Part shown: positions 37,094 to 44,625 of the stretch, piece after piece
Layout of the letters: each line of letters starts with the position of its first letter
Position numbering within the stretch: the stretch's first letter is position 1
From: Delftia tsuruhatensis
GTDB taxonomy: Bacteria; Pseudomonadota; Gammaproteobacteria; Burkholderiales; Burkholderiaceae_C
DNA: 64,000 bases
Assembly: GCF_903815225.1 (NCBI RefSeq)
Contig: NZ_LR813084.1
Span: 3,638,501-3,702,500, forward strand
Direction: 5' to 3'
Position numbers and translations under genes: made by a program
Notes under the pieces: model-generated
The model's input: only the letters and a program-made list of their open reading frames with translations
Database searches by the model: none
Told to the model about the DNA's origin: nothing

Positions 37094-38026
37094 TCAGGCC
37101 CCGGCCGCCACGGGGGGGCGCGCCAGCACCTCCAGCGCGTTCCTGGCCGCGCCAACGCCCATGTTGACGTAGGCATCGCCGGTCACGCCACCAATGTGGG
37201 GACTGAGCACGAAACGCGGCTCGCCCTGGAACGGATGGCCCGCCACCATGGGTTCGACCACGAAACTGTCCAGGCCCGCCGCGGCCACCTGCCCCGAACG
37301 CACGGCCGCCAGCAGCGCCGCCTCGTCGATCAGGCCGCCGCGCGCCGTATTCACCACGATCACGCCGCGCTTGCAGGCGGCCAGCGTGGCCGCGTCCAGC
37401 ATGCCCCGGTTGTCCTCGGTCAGCGGGCAGTGCAGCGAGATGGCATCGGATTCGCGCCAGATCGTCGCCAGGTCCACGGCCTGCACGTATGCCGGCAGGT
37501 TCTTCGCGAAGGGATCGAAGCCGATCACGCGCATGCCCATCGCATCGGCCATGCGGGCAAAGCGCAGGCCGATGGCGCCCAGGCCCACCAGGCCCACGGT
37601 GCGCCCGCCCAGCTCCAGGCTCTTGTGCGTGGCCTTGTCCCAATGGCCGGCATGCATGCGTGCATCGAGCTGCACCACGGACTTGGCGCAGGCCAGCAGC
37701 AGGGCCAGGGCCTGCTCGGCCACGGCCGCCGCATTGGCACCGGTGGCAGCCACCACGGCGATGCCGCGCTCGCCGGCCGCCGCCTTGTCGATGGTGTCCG
37801 TGCCGCTGCCGTGCTTGGAGATCACGCGCAGCGAGGGAGCCGCATCCATCACGGCCGCGCCCACCTTGCCGTAGCGCACGATGATGGCCACGGGATCATG
37901 GGCGCGGCACAGTGCGACCAGGTCGTCCTCGGTGGGTGCCTTGCCGGCGTAGACGATATCGTGGCCAGCGAGCAGTTCCACGGCCTGTTGTGCCAGGTCG
38001 GCACCGGTGACGATGATGGTGCTCAC
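37094..38026 (-). CDS. D-isomer-specific 2-hydroxyacid dehydrogenase
   Basis: A 310-residue NAD-dependent dehydrogenase. The NAD motif is GLVGLGAIGLRFARM (about residues 145-159), followed by the catalytic arginine in NTARGGLIDE and the catalytic histidine in SPHIGGVT; an acidic partner lies in FVVEP. It would interconvert a 2-hydroxy acid and a 2-oxo acid. The start is GTG at 38026 within a GTGA overlap with the RraA-like gene, and AAGGAGA precedes it. Since RraA-type aldolases release 2-oxo acids (pyruvate/oxaloacetate), the coupled pair may process aldolase substrate or product. Confidence 0.88.
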   Translation of the reverse strand: MSTIIVTGADLAQQAVELLAGHDIVYAGKAPTEDDLVALCRAHDPVAIIVRYGKVGAAVMDAAPSLRVISKHGSGTDTIDKAAAGERGIAVVAATGANAAAVAEQALALLLACAKSVVQLDARMHAGHWDKATHKSLELGGRTVGLVGLGAIGLRFARMADAMGMRVIGFDPFAKNLPAYVQAVDLATIWRESDAISLHCPLTEDNRGMLDAATLAACKRGVIVVNTARGGLIDEAALLAAVRSGQVAAAGLDSFVVEPMVAGHPFQGEPRFVLSPHIGGVTGDAYVNMGVGAARNALEVLARPPVAAGA

Positions 38027-38709
38027 AGCGATTCTCCTTCCTTGAGGACGCCGGCGGCGCGCAGCGCAGCAGGCAGCCACTTCGACGCGGTGTCGCCGCG
38101 CGCGATGGCTTCGATGCGCGCGGCTTCATCGGCCACCTTCCTGTCGGCAAGGGCCATCATCGCGGGCGCCTTGGCGCGCTCGATGACGACCACGCCGTCG
38201 GCATCGCCCACGACCAGGTCGCCGGGGTTCACGATGGCGCCGCCGGCAGAGACGGGATGGTTGATGCGGCCCGGCACGAACTTGGTCGGGCCTGCGGGAT
38301 TGAAGCCCGCGCTGAACACGGGAAAGTCCAGCTCCAGCAGTTCCAGCTTGTCGCGGATGGCGCCATCGACGATGACGCCGGCCAGGCCCAGCTTCTTGCA
38401 GGCGCTGAGCATCAGCGTGCCCATCAGCGCGGCGGTCTGGTCGCCCTTGCCGTCGATGACCAGCACGTCGCCGGGACGGGCCAGCGCGATGGCGGCGTGG
38501 ATCATGAGGTTGTCGCCGGGGCGCACCTCGACAGTGAAGGCCGGGCCGGCGACCTTCATGGCCTGGTGCACGGGCGCCACGCGGGCATGCATGGTGCCGC
38601 GGCGGCCCGCCACGTCGGCCAGGATGGCGGCCTGAAAGCCGGCGGCGCGGCGCACGACCTCGGCGTCCACGCGCTCGATGTCACGGATGATTTCGGGAAG
38701 TTGGCTCAT
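38023..38709 (-). CDS. RraA-family protein, probable 4-hydroxy-4-methyl-2-oxoglutarate aldolase-like enzyme
   Basis: A 228-residue member of the RraA/class II pyruvate aldolase family. The catalytic arginine-aspartate pair appears in VIVDGAIRD, after the GDVLVIDGKGDQTAALMG glycine-rich loop that holds the pyruvate enolate; both are retained, so it is likely an active aldolase or oxaloacetate decarboxylase rather than an RNase E inhibitor. In bacteria with 2-pyrone-4,6-dicarboxylate pathways this enzyme cleaves 4-hydroxy-4-carboxymethyl-type 2-oxo acids. Two PDC-lactonase-like genes in the same run are consistent with that. Confidence 0.87.
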   Translation of the reverse strand: MSQLPEIIRDIERVDAEVVRRAAGFQAAILADVAGRRGTMHARVAPVHQAMKVAGPAFTVEVRPGDNLMIHAAIALARPGDVLVIDGKGDQTAALMGTLMLSACKKLGLAGVIVDGAIRDKLELLELDFPVFSAGFNPAGPTKFVPGRINHPVSAGGAIVNPGDLVVGDADGVVVIERAKAPAMMALADRKVADEAARIEAIARGDTASKWLPAALRAAGVLKEGESL

Positions 38710-38762
38710 GATGGTCCAGTCGGTTCACGGAAAAAAAGGAAGGGAATGCGGGCGGGTTCGCT

Positions 38763-39758
38763 TCAGTCGGCCTTGATGCCGGCCTCGCGGATGAGACGCG
38801 CCCACTTGGCGGAATCGCTTTTCTGCAGCTCGCCCAATTGGCGGGGCGTGCCGCCGGCCAGGGTCACGCCCAGGCGTTCGGCAAGCGCGAGCACGCTGGG
38901 ATCCTTGAGCGCCAGTCCGATGTCCTGGTTCAGGCGCTGCACGATGGCGGCGGGGGTGCGGGCAGGGGCAAAGACGGCCTGCCACTGCTCGACCACGAAG
39001 TCGGCAATGCCGGCCTCGGCCATGGTCGGCACGGCGGGCAGCGCCTTCAGGCGCGCCGCCGAGGTCACGGCCAGCGCGCGCAGCTTGCCGGCCTGCACGT
39101 GGGGCAGCGCGGCCGCCACGGGGGCGAACATGCACTGCACCTGGCCTGCCAGCGTGTCCTGCAGGGCCGGCGTATCACCCTTGTAGGGAATGTGGATGAA
39201 GCGCACGCCAGCCTGGCGCTGCAGCAGTTCGCCCTGCATGTGCAGGATCGTTCCGCTGCCGCCCGAGGCAAAGGCCAGCTGGCCCGGCTGCGCCCGCGCG
39301 GCCGCCAGCAGGTCGGCCAGCGACTGCCATGGCTGGGATGCGCCCACCACCAGCAGATGCGGGATGGTGCCGATGGTGATCACCGGCTCGAAGCCCGCGA
39401 TCGGGTCGTAGGGCAGCTTGCCGATGAGATGGGGAGCAATGGCCTGGGGGCCGATGGAGGTGCCCAGCAGCGTATGGCCGTCCGGCGCGGCCTTGGCGAC
39501 GAAGGCTGCGCCGATCGTGCCCGTGGCGCCTGCGCGGTTGTCCACGATGACGGTACTGCCCAGGGTCTTGCCCAGGTGCAGCGCAAGCTGCCGGCCCAGC
39601 ACGTCGGTGCTGCCGCCGGGCGGATACGGCACGACCCAGGTGATGGGCTTGCCGGCCGGCCATTCGGGCTGGGCACGGGCCGGGCCGCACAGCGGCCCCA
39701 GCAAGGCGGCGCTGCCTGCAGCCAGCAGCGCGCGCCGCGTGGGACGGATGGTGTTCAT
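38763..39758 (-). CDS. Bug-family tripartite tricarboxylate transporter substrate-binding protein (Tat-like signal)
   Basis: A 331-residue periplasmic receptor. The leader MNTIRPTRRALLAAGSAALLG has a twin arginine before the hydrophobic core, with cleavage near PARAQ. Family motifs: ITWVVPYPPGGSTDVLGRQ, VIVDNRAGATGTIG, HIPYKGDTPALQDTLAGQ and PAVPTMAEAGIADF. Its ATG overlaps the upstream amidohydrolase stop by four bases, repeating the receptor/amidohydrolase coupling seen at 34020, but with the order reversed. Confidence 0.92.
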   Translation of the reverse strand: MNTIRPTRRALLAAGSAALLGPLCGPARAQPEWPAGKPITWVVPYPPGGSTDVLGRQLALHLGKTLGSTVIVDNRAGATGTIGAAFVAKAAPDGHTLLGTSIGPQAIAPHLIGKLPYDPIAGFEPVITIGTIPHLLVVGASQPWQSLADLLAAARAQPGQLAFASGGSGTILHMQGELLQRQAGVRFIHIPYKGDTPALQDTLAGQVQCMFAPVAAALPHVQAGKLRALAVTSAARLKALPAVPTMAEAGIADFVVEQWQAVFAPARTPAAIVQRLNQDIGLALKDPSVLALAERLGVTLAGGTPRQLGELQKSDSAKWARLIREAGIKAD

Positions 39759-40690
39759 GGCCTGTCTCCTGTTCGTGTGGATTGCAAGGGCGTCGCCGCG
39801 GTCTCGAAGCCGTATAGCGTCTGGGGGTTGTCCACCAGCACGCGCCGCAGCGTGGCGGCGCCGCCGGCCCGGGCCGTCCAGTCGGTCAGGCGGTCGACCT
39901 GGCGCGCGTCGTCGGGCATGGGCTGCATGCCGGCCGAGGCGGTGGCATGGGGCCAGTCGCTGCCCCAGAGCACGCGCTCGGGCGCGCAGCGCAGATAGCT
40001 GGCGGCCAGCGCGTCCAGCGCTGGGTCTTCGACCGACTGCAGCGCGCTGACGATGTAGCCGCCGGACAACTTGACCCATGCCCGGCCGCTGCGCAGCAGA
40101 TCGCGCAGCAGCGCGTGGCCGGCGTGGCGCCCCGCCTGCGCCGGGGCGATGCGGCCGAAATGGTCGAACACCAGCGGCACCGGCAATTGCCTCAGCACGC
40201 CGGCCAGGGACGCCAGCAGGTCCGGCGCCATCAGCAGCTGCAGGTGCCATCCCAGCGGCGCAATGCGGCGGGCCAGCGGCACCAGCAGCTCGGCCGTGCC
40301 CGTCACGCCCAGCGACAGGTTCAGCCGCACGCCGCGCACGCCCAGGCCGTGCAGGCGCTGCAGCTCGGCATCGCTTTCGCTGCCATCGATCACGGCCACG
40401 CCCCGCGCCTGGGGGCCGAGGGCGGCCAGCCCATCCAACATGCAGCGGTTGTCGTTGCCATAGGTGGACGGCGTGACCAGCACGCAGCGCGAGGTACCCA
40501 GGCGCCGCTGCAGCGCGCGGTAGTCCCCGGCCGAGGCATCGGGCGGAAGCAGCCGCGCGCCCGGGGCTGCCGGGTAGCGGCCGTCATAGACATGCACATG
40601 GCAGTCGCAGGCCTGCGGGGGCAGCGTGGCGCGGGGCCGGGCGCTGCCCTGCGAGAAACGGACGGGCACGGCAAGGCTGTCGCAGTCCAT
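39755..40690 (-). CDS. Amidohydrolase 2 family lactonase (PDC-lactonase/galactarolactone-isomerase-like), second copy
   Basis: A 311-residue TIM-barrel metal hydrolase homologous to the protein at 33163-34023. The HxH metal motif is in CDCHVHVYD, the fingerprint reads VLVTPSTYGNDNRCML, and VFDHFGRIAP and WGSDWPHA mark later strands. The two copies share these cores but differ throughout elsewhere, so they are old paralogues with probably distinct substrates. It has about 20 extra residues at each end compared with the first copy. It is the second gene of the operon, coupled to the receptor at 38763. Confidence 0.85.
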   Translation of the reverse strand: MDCDSLAVPVRFSQGSARPRATLPPQACDCHVHVYDGRYPAAPGARLLPPDASAGDYRALQRRLGTSRCVLVTPSTYGNDNRCMLDGLAALGPQARGVAVIDGSESDAELQRLHGLGVRGVRLNLSLGVTGTAELLVPLARRIAPLGWHLQLLMAPDLLASLAGVLRQLPVPLVFDHFGRIAPAQAGRHAGHALLRDLLRSGRAWVKLSGGYIVSALQSVEDPALDALAASYLRCAPERVLWGSDWPHATASAGMQPMPDDARQVDRLTDWTARAGGAATLRRVLVDNPQTLYGFETAATPLQSTRTGDRP

Positions 40691-40762
40691 GGCGAGATCT
40701 CGATGGAGGAAGGAAAAGGAAGAGAGGAGGAAGCGAAAGGGCTGGCGCCCCTGCCTCCGGGC

Positions 40763-41764
40763 TCAGTCCAGGCTGGCGCCCGAGTCCTTGACGATGCGTG
40801 CCCAGCGCGGCACCTCGGCGCGCAGCAGCGCGGCGAACTTCTCGGACGAGCCGCCCAGCACCTCGCCGCCTTCGGAGCGCAGCTTCTCGGCCACCTCGGG
40901 CACCAGCAGCGCGTCGTTGATGGCCTTGTTCAACTGCTGCACGATGGCCTGCGGCGTGCCCGCCGGCGCCAGCACGCCGAACCAGGTGACGGCCTCGAAG
41001 TCCTTGTAGCCCGACTCGGCCAGCGTGGGCGTCTGCGGCAGCTGGTCCGATCGCTTGAGCGAGGTCACCATCACCGCGCGCAGCTTGCCGTTGCGCACCT
41101 GGCCCAGCAGCGTGGGCACGGCCGACATGTAGAAATCGATCTGCCCGCCTACCAGGTCGGTCATGGCCTGGGCCGCGCCCTTGTAGGGCACATGGCGCAG
41201 CTTGATGCCCGCCGCGTTCTCGGCCAGTTCGCCAGCCAGGTGGGCCACCGTGCCGTTGCCGGAATAGCCCAGCGTCAGCCCGTCAGGCTTGGCCTTGGCG
41301 GCCTTGACCAGGTCGGCAAAGGTCTTGTAGGGCGAATTGGCCGGCGCGGCCATGACGATGGGCGCGGAAGAAACCAGGGCCACGGGTGCCAGGTCCTTCA
41401 GAGGGTCGTAGGGCAGCTTGGCGTACAGCGAGGGGTTGATGGCCAGGTTGCTGGTCTGGCCCATGACCAGGGTATAGCCGTCCGGCGCGGCCTTGGCCAC
41501 GGCGTCCACGCCCAGGTTGCCGCCTGCGCCGGGCCGGTTGTCCACCACCACGGTCCACTTGTTGTGGTCGGCCAGGCGCTGGGCCACGGTGCGCGCGATC
41601 ATGTCCGTGCCGCCGCCCGGAGGAAACGGAACCACCAGGCGGATGGGCTTGCGGGGATAGGCGTCCTGGGCCAGTGCGCCGGCCATGGGCAGGACGGCGG
41701 CGGCACCCACCAGGGTGGCGAGCAGGCGTGCGCCCAGGCGGCGCGAAAGCGAGGAAATCGGCAT
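40763..41764 (-). CDS. Bug-family tripartite tricarboxylate transporter substrate-binding protein
   Basis: A 333-residue periplasmic receptor, first gene of the ten-gene leftward operon. The Sec-type signal is MPISSLSRRLGARLLATLVGAAAVLP, cleaved near GALAQ. Family motifs: IRLVVPFPPGGGTDMIARTV, VVVDNRPGAGGNLG, RHVPYKGAAQAMTDLVGGQ and PQTPTLAESGYKDF. It diverges from an IclR gene across a 122-bp region rich in repeats and is the gene most directly placed for control by it. Confidence 0.92.
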   Translation of the reverse strand: MPISSLSRRLGARLLATLVGAAAVLPMAGALAQDAYPRKPIRLVVPFPPGGGTDMIARTVAQRLADHNKWTVVVDNRPGAGGNLGVDAVAKAAPDGYTLVMGQTSNLAINPSLYAKLPYDPLKDLAPVALVSSAPIVMAAPANSPYKTFADLVKAAKAKPDGLTLGYSGNGTVAHLAGELAENAAGIKLRHVPYKGAAQAMTDLVGGQIDFYMSAVPTLLGQVRNGKLRAVMVTSLKRSDQLPQTPTLAESGYKDFEAVTWFGVLAPAGTPQAIVQQLNKAINDALLVPEVAEKLRSEGGEVLGGSSEKFAALLRAEVPRWARIVKDSGASLD

Positions 41765-41834
41765 GGCGGTTTGTCTCCGTTCGTTGTGTCTCGAAACGCC
41801 CGCATGGCTGCGCTGGCGTGGAACGGACTTTAGA

Positions 41835-41872
41835 GAAACGTTTCAACCCATACAATGATGTTTCATACAATG
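41835..41872. promoter_or_regulatory. Repeat cluster between IclR gene and five-receptor operon
   Basis: The AT-rich core of this divergent region holds the perfect palindrome GAAACGTTTC (41835-41844) and two direct copies of CATACAATG (41849-41857 and 41864-41872), with further TTTC/GAAA and TGCAAC-type half-sites between and after. Such closely spaced, mixed repeats are usual for IclR operators. The divergent IclR protein is the probable ligand. Confidence 0.5.
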
Positions 41873-41886
41873 CAACATATTGCACC

Positions 41887-42693
41887 ATGAGCAACTCCCG
41901 ATCCACACCCGTACAGCCGCCCGACCCCGGCGCAGGCGCAGGCGCAGGCGCAGGCGCAGGCGCAGGCCCCAAGGATGGCGGCGTCATCGCCGTCACGCGT
42001 GCCCTGCAATTGCTGGCGGCATTCGCGCTGGGCGAATCACACCTGTCCCTGGCTGAACTGAGCCGGCGCTGCGCCCTGCACAAGACCACGGTGCTGCGCC
42101 TGGCGCGCACGCTGGCGCAATCGGGCTTCATGGTGCAAAGAGAGGATGGGGACTGGCGGCTGGGGCCCGCGGCGGGATGGCTGGGCGCGCGCTACCAGGC
42201 AGGTTTCGACGTGCAGAACGTGCTGGAGCCGGCGCTGCGCGCGCTCACCCAGGCCAGCGGCGAAAGCGCGGCGTTCTATGTGCGTGAAGGCAGTGTGCGC
42301 ACCTGCCTCGTGCGCGTGGAAGGGCCGCAGGCCCTGCGCCACCATGCGCGCATGGGCGAGGGTCTGCCGCTGGACCAGGGCTCGCCCGGACGCGTGATCC
42401 TGGCTTTTTCAGGCGAACCGGGTCCGGTGTACGAGCAGATCCGCCAGCGCGGCTACCACTGGTCCATCGGCGAGCGCGAACAGGGCGTGGCCACGGTATC
42501 GGCGCCCGTGTTCGGCATGCACTGGCGGCTGATGGGCTCGGTGTGCATCTCGGGGCCGGCATCGCGCCTTCCCGAAGCACGGCTGGAGTCGCTGGCACAG
42601 ACCGTGGTGGCGGCCGCCAACCAGCTGTCCTATGCGCTGGCGGGCAGTGCCAGCACACAGGCACCCGTGCGCGCCAGCCAATGGCATCCCTGA
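41887..42693 (+). CDS. IclR-family transcriptional regulator with Gly-Ala repeat near N-terminus
   Basis: A 268-residue IclR protein. Residues about 35-95 form the winged helix (LSLAELSRRCALHKTTVLRL), and residues about 110-255 form the effector domain. Between the start and the helix-turn-helix is an unusual run of seven glycines alternating with six alanines, encoded by perfect GGCGCA hexanucleotide repeats. The ATG at 41887 is 123 bp from the divergent Bug gene. It probably controls the ten-gene receptor/lactonase operon. The effector is likely a pathway acid, but it is not identifiable. Confidence 0.9.
   Translation: MSNSRSTPVQPPDPGAGAGAGAGAGAGPKDGGVIAVTRALQLLAAFALGESHLSLAELSRRCALHKTTVLRLARTLAQSGFMVQREDGDWRLGPAAGWLGARYQAGFDVQNVLEPALRALTQASGESAAFYVREGSVRTCLVRVEGPQALRHHARMGEGLPLDQGSPGRVILAFSGEPGPVYEQIRQRGYHWSIGEREQGVATVSAPVFGMHWRLMGSVCISGPASRLPEARLESLAQTVVAAANQLSYALAGSASTQAPVRASQWHP
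41929..41967. repeat. GGCGCA hexanucleotide tandem repeat, 6.5 copies, in the IclR gene
   Basis: Six perfect GGCGCA units plus a half unit encode an alternating Gly-Ala tract upstream of the DNA-binding domain. Because the unit is six bases, slippage would change tract length by two residues without frameshift. Confidence 0.85.
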
Positions 42694-42716
42694 TGCACTC
42701 TTGACGCGCCCCTGAA

Positions 42717-42743
42717 CCGCACCGGGCGCGGGCCCGGGTGCGG
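42717..42743. terminator. Strong hairpin between convergent IclR and YdgA-like genes
   Basis: CCGCACC (42717-42723) pairs with GGTGCGG (42737-42743), with an inner GGGC/GCCC stem, a GCGG loop and a one-base bulge. It fills the 60-bp gap between convergent stops. It lacks a T-tract, so termination is plausible but unproven. Confidence 0.45.
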
Positions 42744-42753
42744 TGCGAATCGC

Positions 42754-44256
42754 CTACTGCAATGCGCCCATGGGCAGGGCCATGGGCTTGCCATTGAGCG
42801 TCACCTGGCCGCCCTGCATCTTCAGCGCGCTGACCAGCTTGTCGCCTTCCAGGCGTGCATAGCCCGTGGCCTGGGCCATGCCCAGCATGCCTTCCACATC
42901 CTCGGCCGAGACATCGGGCTTGCCCGAGGCCTTGAGCAACGGCTCCAGCCAGGCCTTGGGCAGGCTGGCATTGGCCTGCAGCGACGAGGTCTTGAGCAGC
43001 GCCGGCATCCAGCCGGTCTGGGCGATCTGCTCCTGCGTGGGGGCGCTCTGCACCTCGGCACCGTATTCCAGGTGACCGGTCTGGCCCTGGTAGGTGGCCT
43101 GCAGCTTCATCGAGTAGGCCGGCAGGGCAGCCACCAGGCGGGGGGCGTTCTGCATCAGCACGCCCATGCCTTGCTGCTCCAGGGATTCCAGCGCCTTGGC
43201 CAGGCCTTCCTTGCGGTAGCCCTCGACCAGGATGCGCTGGAAGCTGCGCAGCGCCTCGATGTCCAGGCGCTGGATCTTCTCCTCATAGCCCAGGGACTCG
43301 AATTCGATGGGGCCGATACGGCCCGCGCCCTTGACCTGGGTGGTCATGCCCAGCGTGGTCTTGTCGGACTCGATCACGGAGTCGCCGCTCACGTCCTTGA
43401 GGTCCAGCAGCGTCTTTGTCTCACCGCCCTCGGCAGGCGTGCTGCTCATGGCCACACGGGCAAAACGCATGCTGGCCTTGCCGGGGCCCAGGCCCCACAG
43501 GCCGTCGATGACCTTGTTCTCGAAGCTGCTGTCCAGCCCCGTCAGCACGATGCTGGTGCGCTCCACGGGCGCGGCCACCGGCTGGGCAGGCAGGGACTCA
43601 TCGCCATCGGACTCTTCCTCCTCGCCCTCTTCCTCCTCCAGGTCGGAGGCCGCGTCGCGGCTGGGCAGGCCCAGCAGGGCGACCTCGGGCCAGCGCCAGG
43701 TGCCCTTGACGCTGCCACCGCCCAGCGCCGTGTCCAGCACCATCTCCTGCCAGCGCATGGTGACTTCGTTGTCGCCGATCTCGCCGGCAGGCAGCAGCAG
43801 GCGCACATCGTTGCCGCCCGTGAAATGGTGCACGCTGGTCAGCGTGGGCGCCGTGGCCTTGGCCAGGGCCTGGCGCCCCTTGTCGTCCAGGCCCTCGAGC
43901 GCGAAGCGCGTCTCGGACGCGGCCGCGGCCAGACGGCCACCCGCCAGCGGGCCATGGCGCACCGTGGTGTCCACCACCAGGCGCACGGGCCTGGCTTCGG
44001 CGGCGGGCTCCGATGCGGCAGCTGCCTCGCCCTCCACCGACGCGGGCCACTGCAGCACCAGCCTGGCCTGGGCAGAGAGGAATCCCTTGTGGTATTCGTC
44101 GGTCACGACCGCCTTGTCGCCCAGCACCTTGCGCAATTCGGCCACGGCCTCCTTGTAGGCGGTCTGGGCCCTTTGGCCCGTATACCAGGTGGTTCCGCCA
44201 TAGGCCACGACGGCCAATGCCACGGCGGCGGCCACTACGGTTTTCTTGTTGCTCAT
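42754..44256 (-). CDS. YdgA-family protein (DUF945)
   Basis: A 500-residue protein of the YdgA/DUF945 family, function unknown. It has an uncleaved N-terminal membrane anchor (KKTVVAAAVALAVVAYGG), so most of it should be periplasmic. The early YHKGFLSAQARL segment is typical of the family. An acidic low-complexity insert (about residues 207-225, LEEEEGEEEESDGDESL) interrupts the middle. The C-terminal 150 residues contain the repeated strand pattern seen in YdgA proteins. It is monocistronic and convergent with the IclR gene. Confidence 0.82.
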   Translation of the reverse strand: MSNKKTVVAAAVALAVVAYGGTTWYTGQRAQTAYKEAVAELRKVLGDKAVVTDEYHKGFLSAQARLVLQWPASVEGEAAAASEPAAEARPVRLVVDTTVRHGPLAGGRLAAAASETRFALEGLDDKGRQALAKATAPTLTSVHHFTGGNDVRLLLPAGEIGDNEVTMRWQEMVLDTALGGGSVKGTWRWPEVALLGLPSRDAASDLEEEEGEEEESDGDESLPAQPVAAPVERTSIVLTGLDSSFENKVIDGLWGLGPGKASMRFARVAMSSTPAEGGETKTLLDLKDVSGDSVIESDKTTLGMTTQVKGAGRIGPIEFESLGYEEKIQRLDIEALRSFQRILVEGYRKEGLAKALESLEQQGMGVLMQNAPRLVAALPAYSMKLQATYQGQTGHLEYGAEVQSAPTQEQIAQTGWMPALLKTSSLQANASLPKAWLEPLLKASGKPDVSAEDVEGMLGMAQATGYARLEGDKLVSALKMQGGQVTLNGKPMALPMGALQ

Positions 44257-44625
44257 TGTGAATATCCCGTGATGAATAAGGCCCTCCCCCTCGGGTGGGC
44301 GGCGCGAGCTTATCAGGTCCGCATTTCACGGCCTGCCGGCAATGGATTGGAGATCGGTCCATCAATGGGGGGCCGCCCCGCTTCAGTAAGCACACACCCT
44401 TGCAATATGCCGGTTGCAACGGCGTTTCGCGTGCCATGCCGGTGCATTGCAGCATTGTTGGCGGGCCCTGCTTTTTGCAATTGCTTACCATTGCCACATA
44501 TGGTTTGCATGCCAATGTTCTTGCAGGCCGACGTTGTGGCGCCATGGATATGGCGCCATTGGCCACCGGCCCCGCCATGCATGGGGACGCGAAGCCGGGA
44601 ATGGCGCCCGCACGCCACTACGAGT
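44257..44625. other. 369-bp non-coding gap, less GC-rich, with paired 8-bp palindromes
   Basis: No convincing gene was found. The middle (about 44395-44530) is clearly less GC-rich than the surroundings and rich in TTGC/GCAA words. TGGCGCCA, itself a palindrome, occurs at 44537-44544 and 44551-44558, with centres 14 bp apart. The segment next to 44257 must hold the YdgA-like gene's promoter; the rest is unexplained. Confidence 0.5.
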
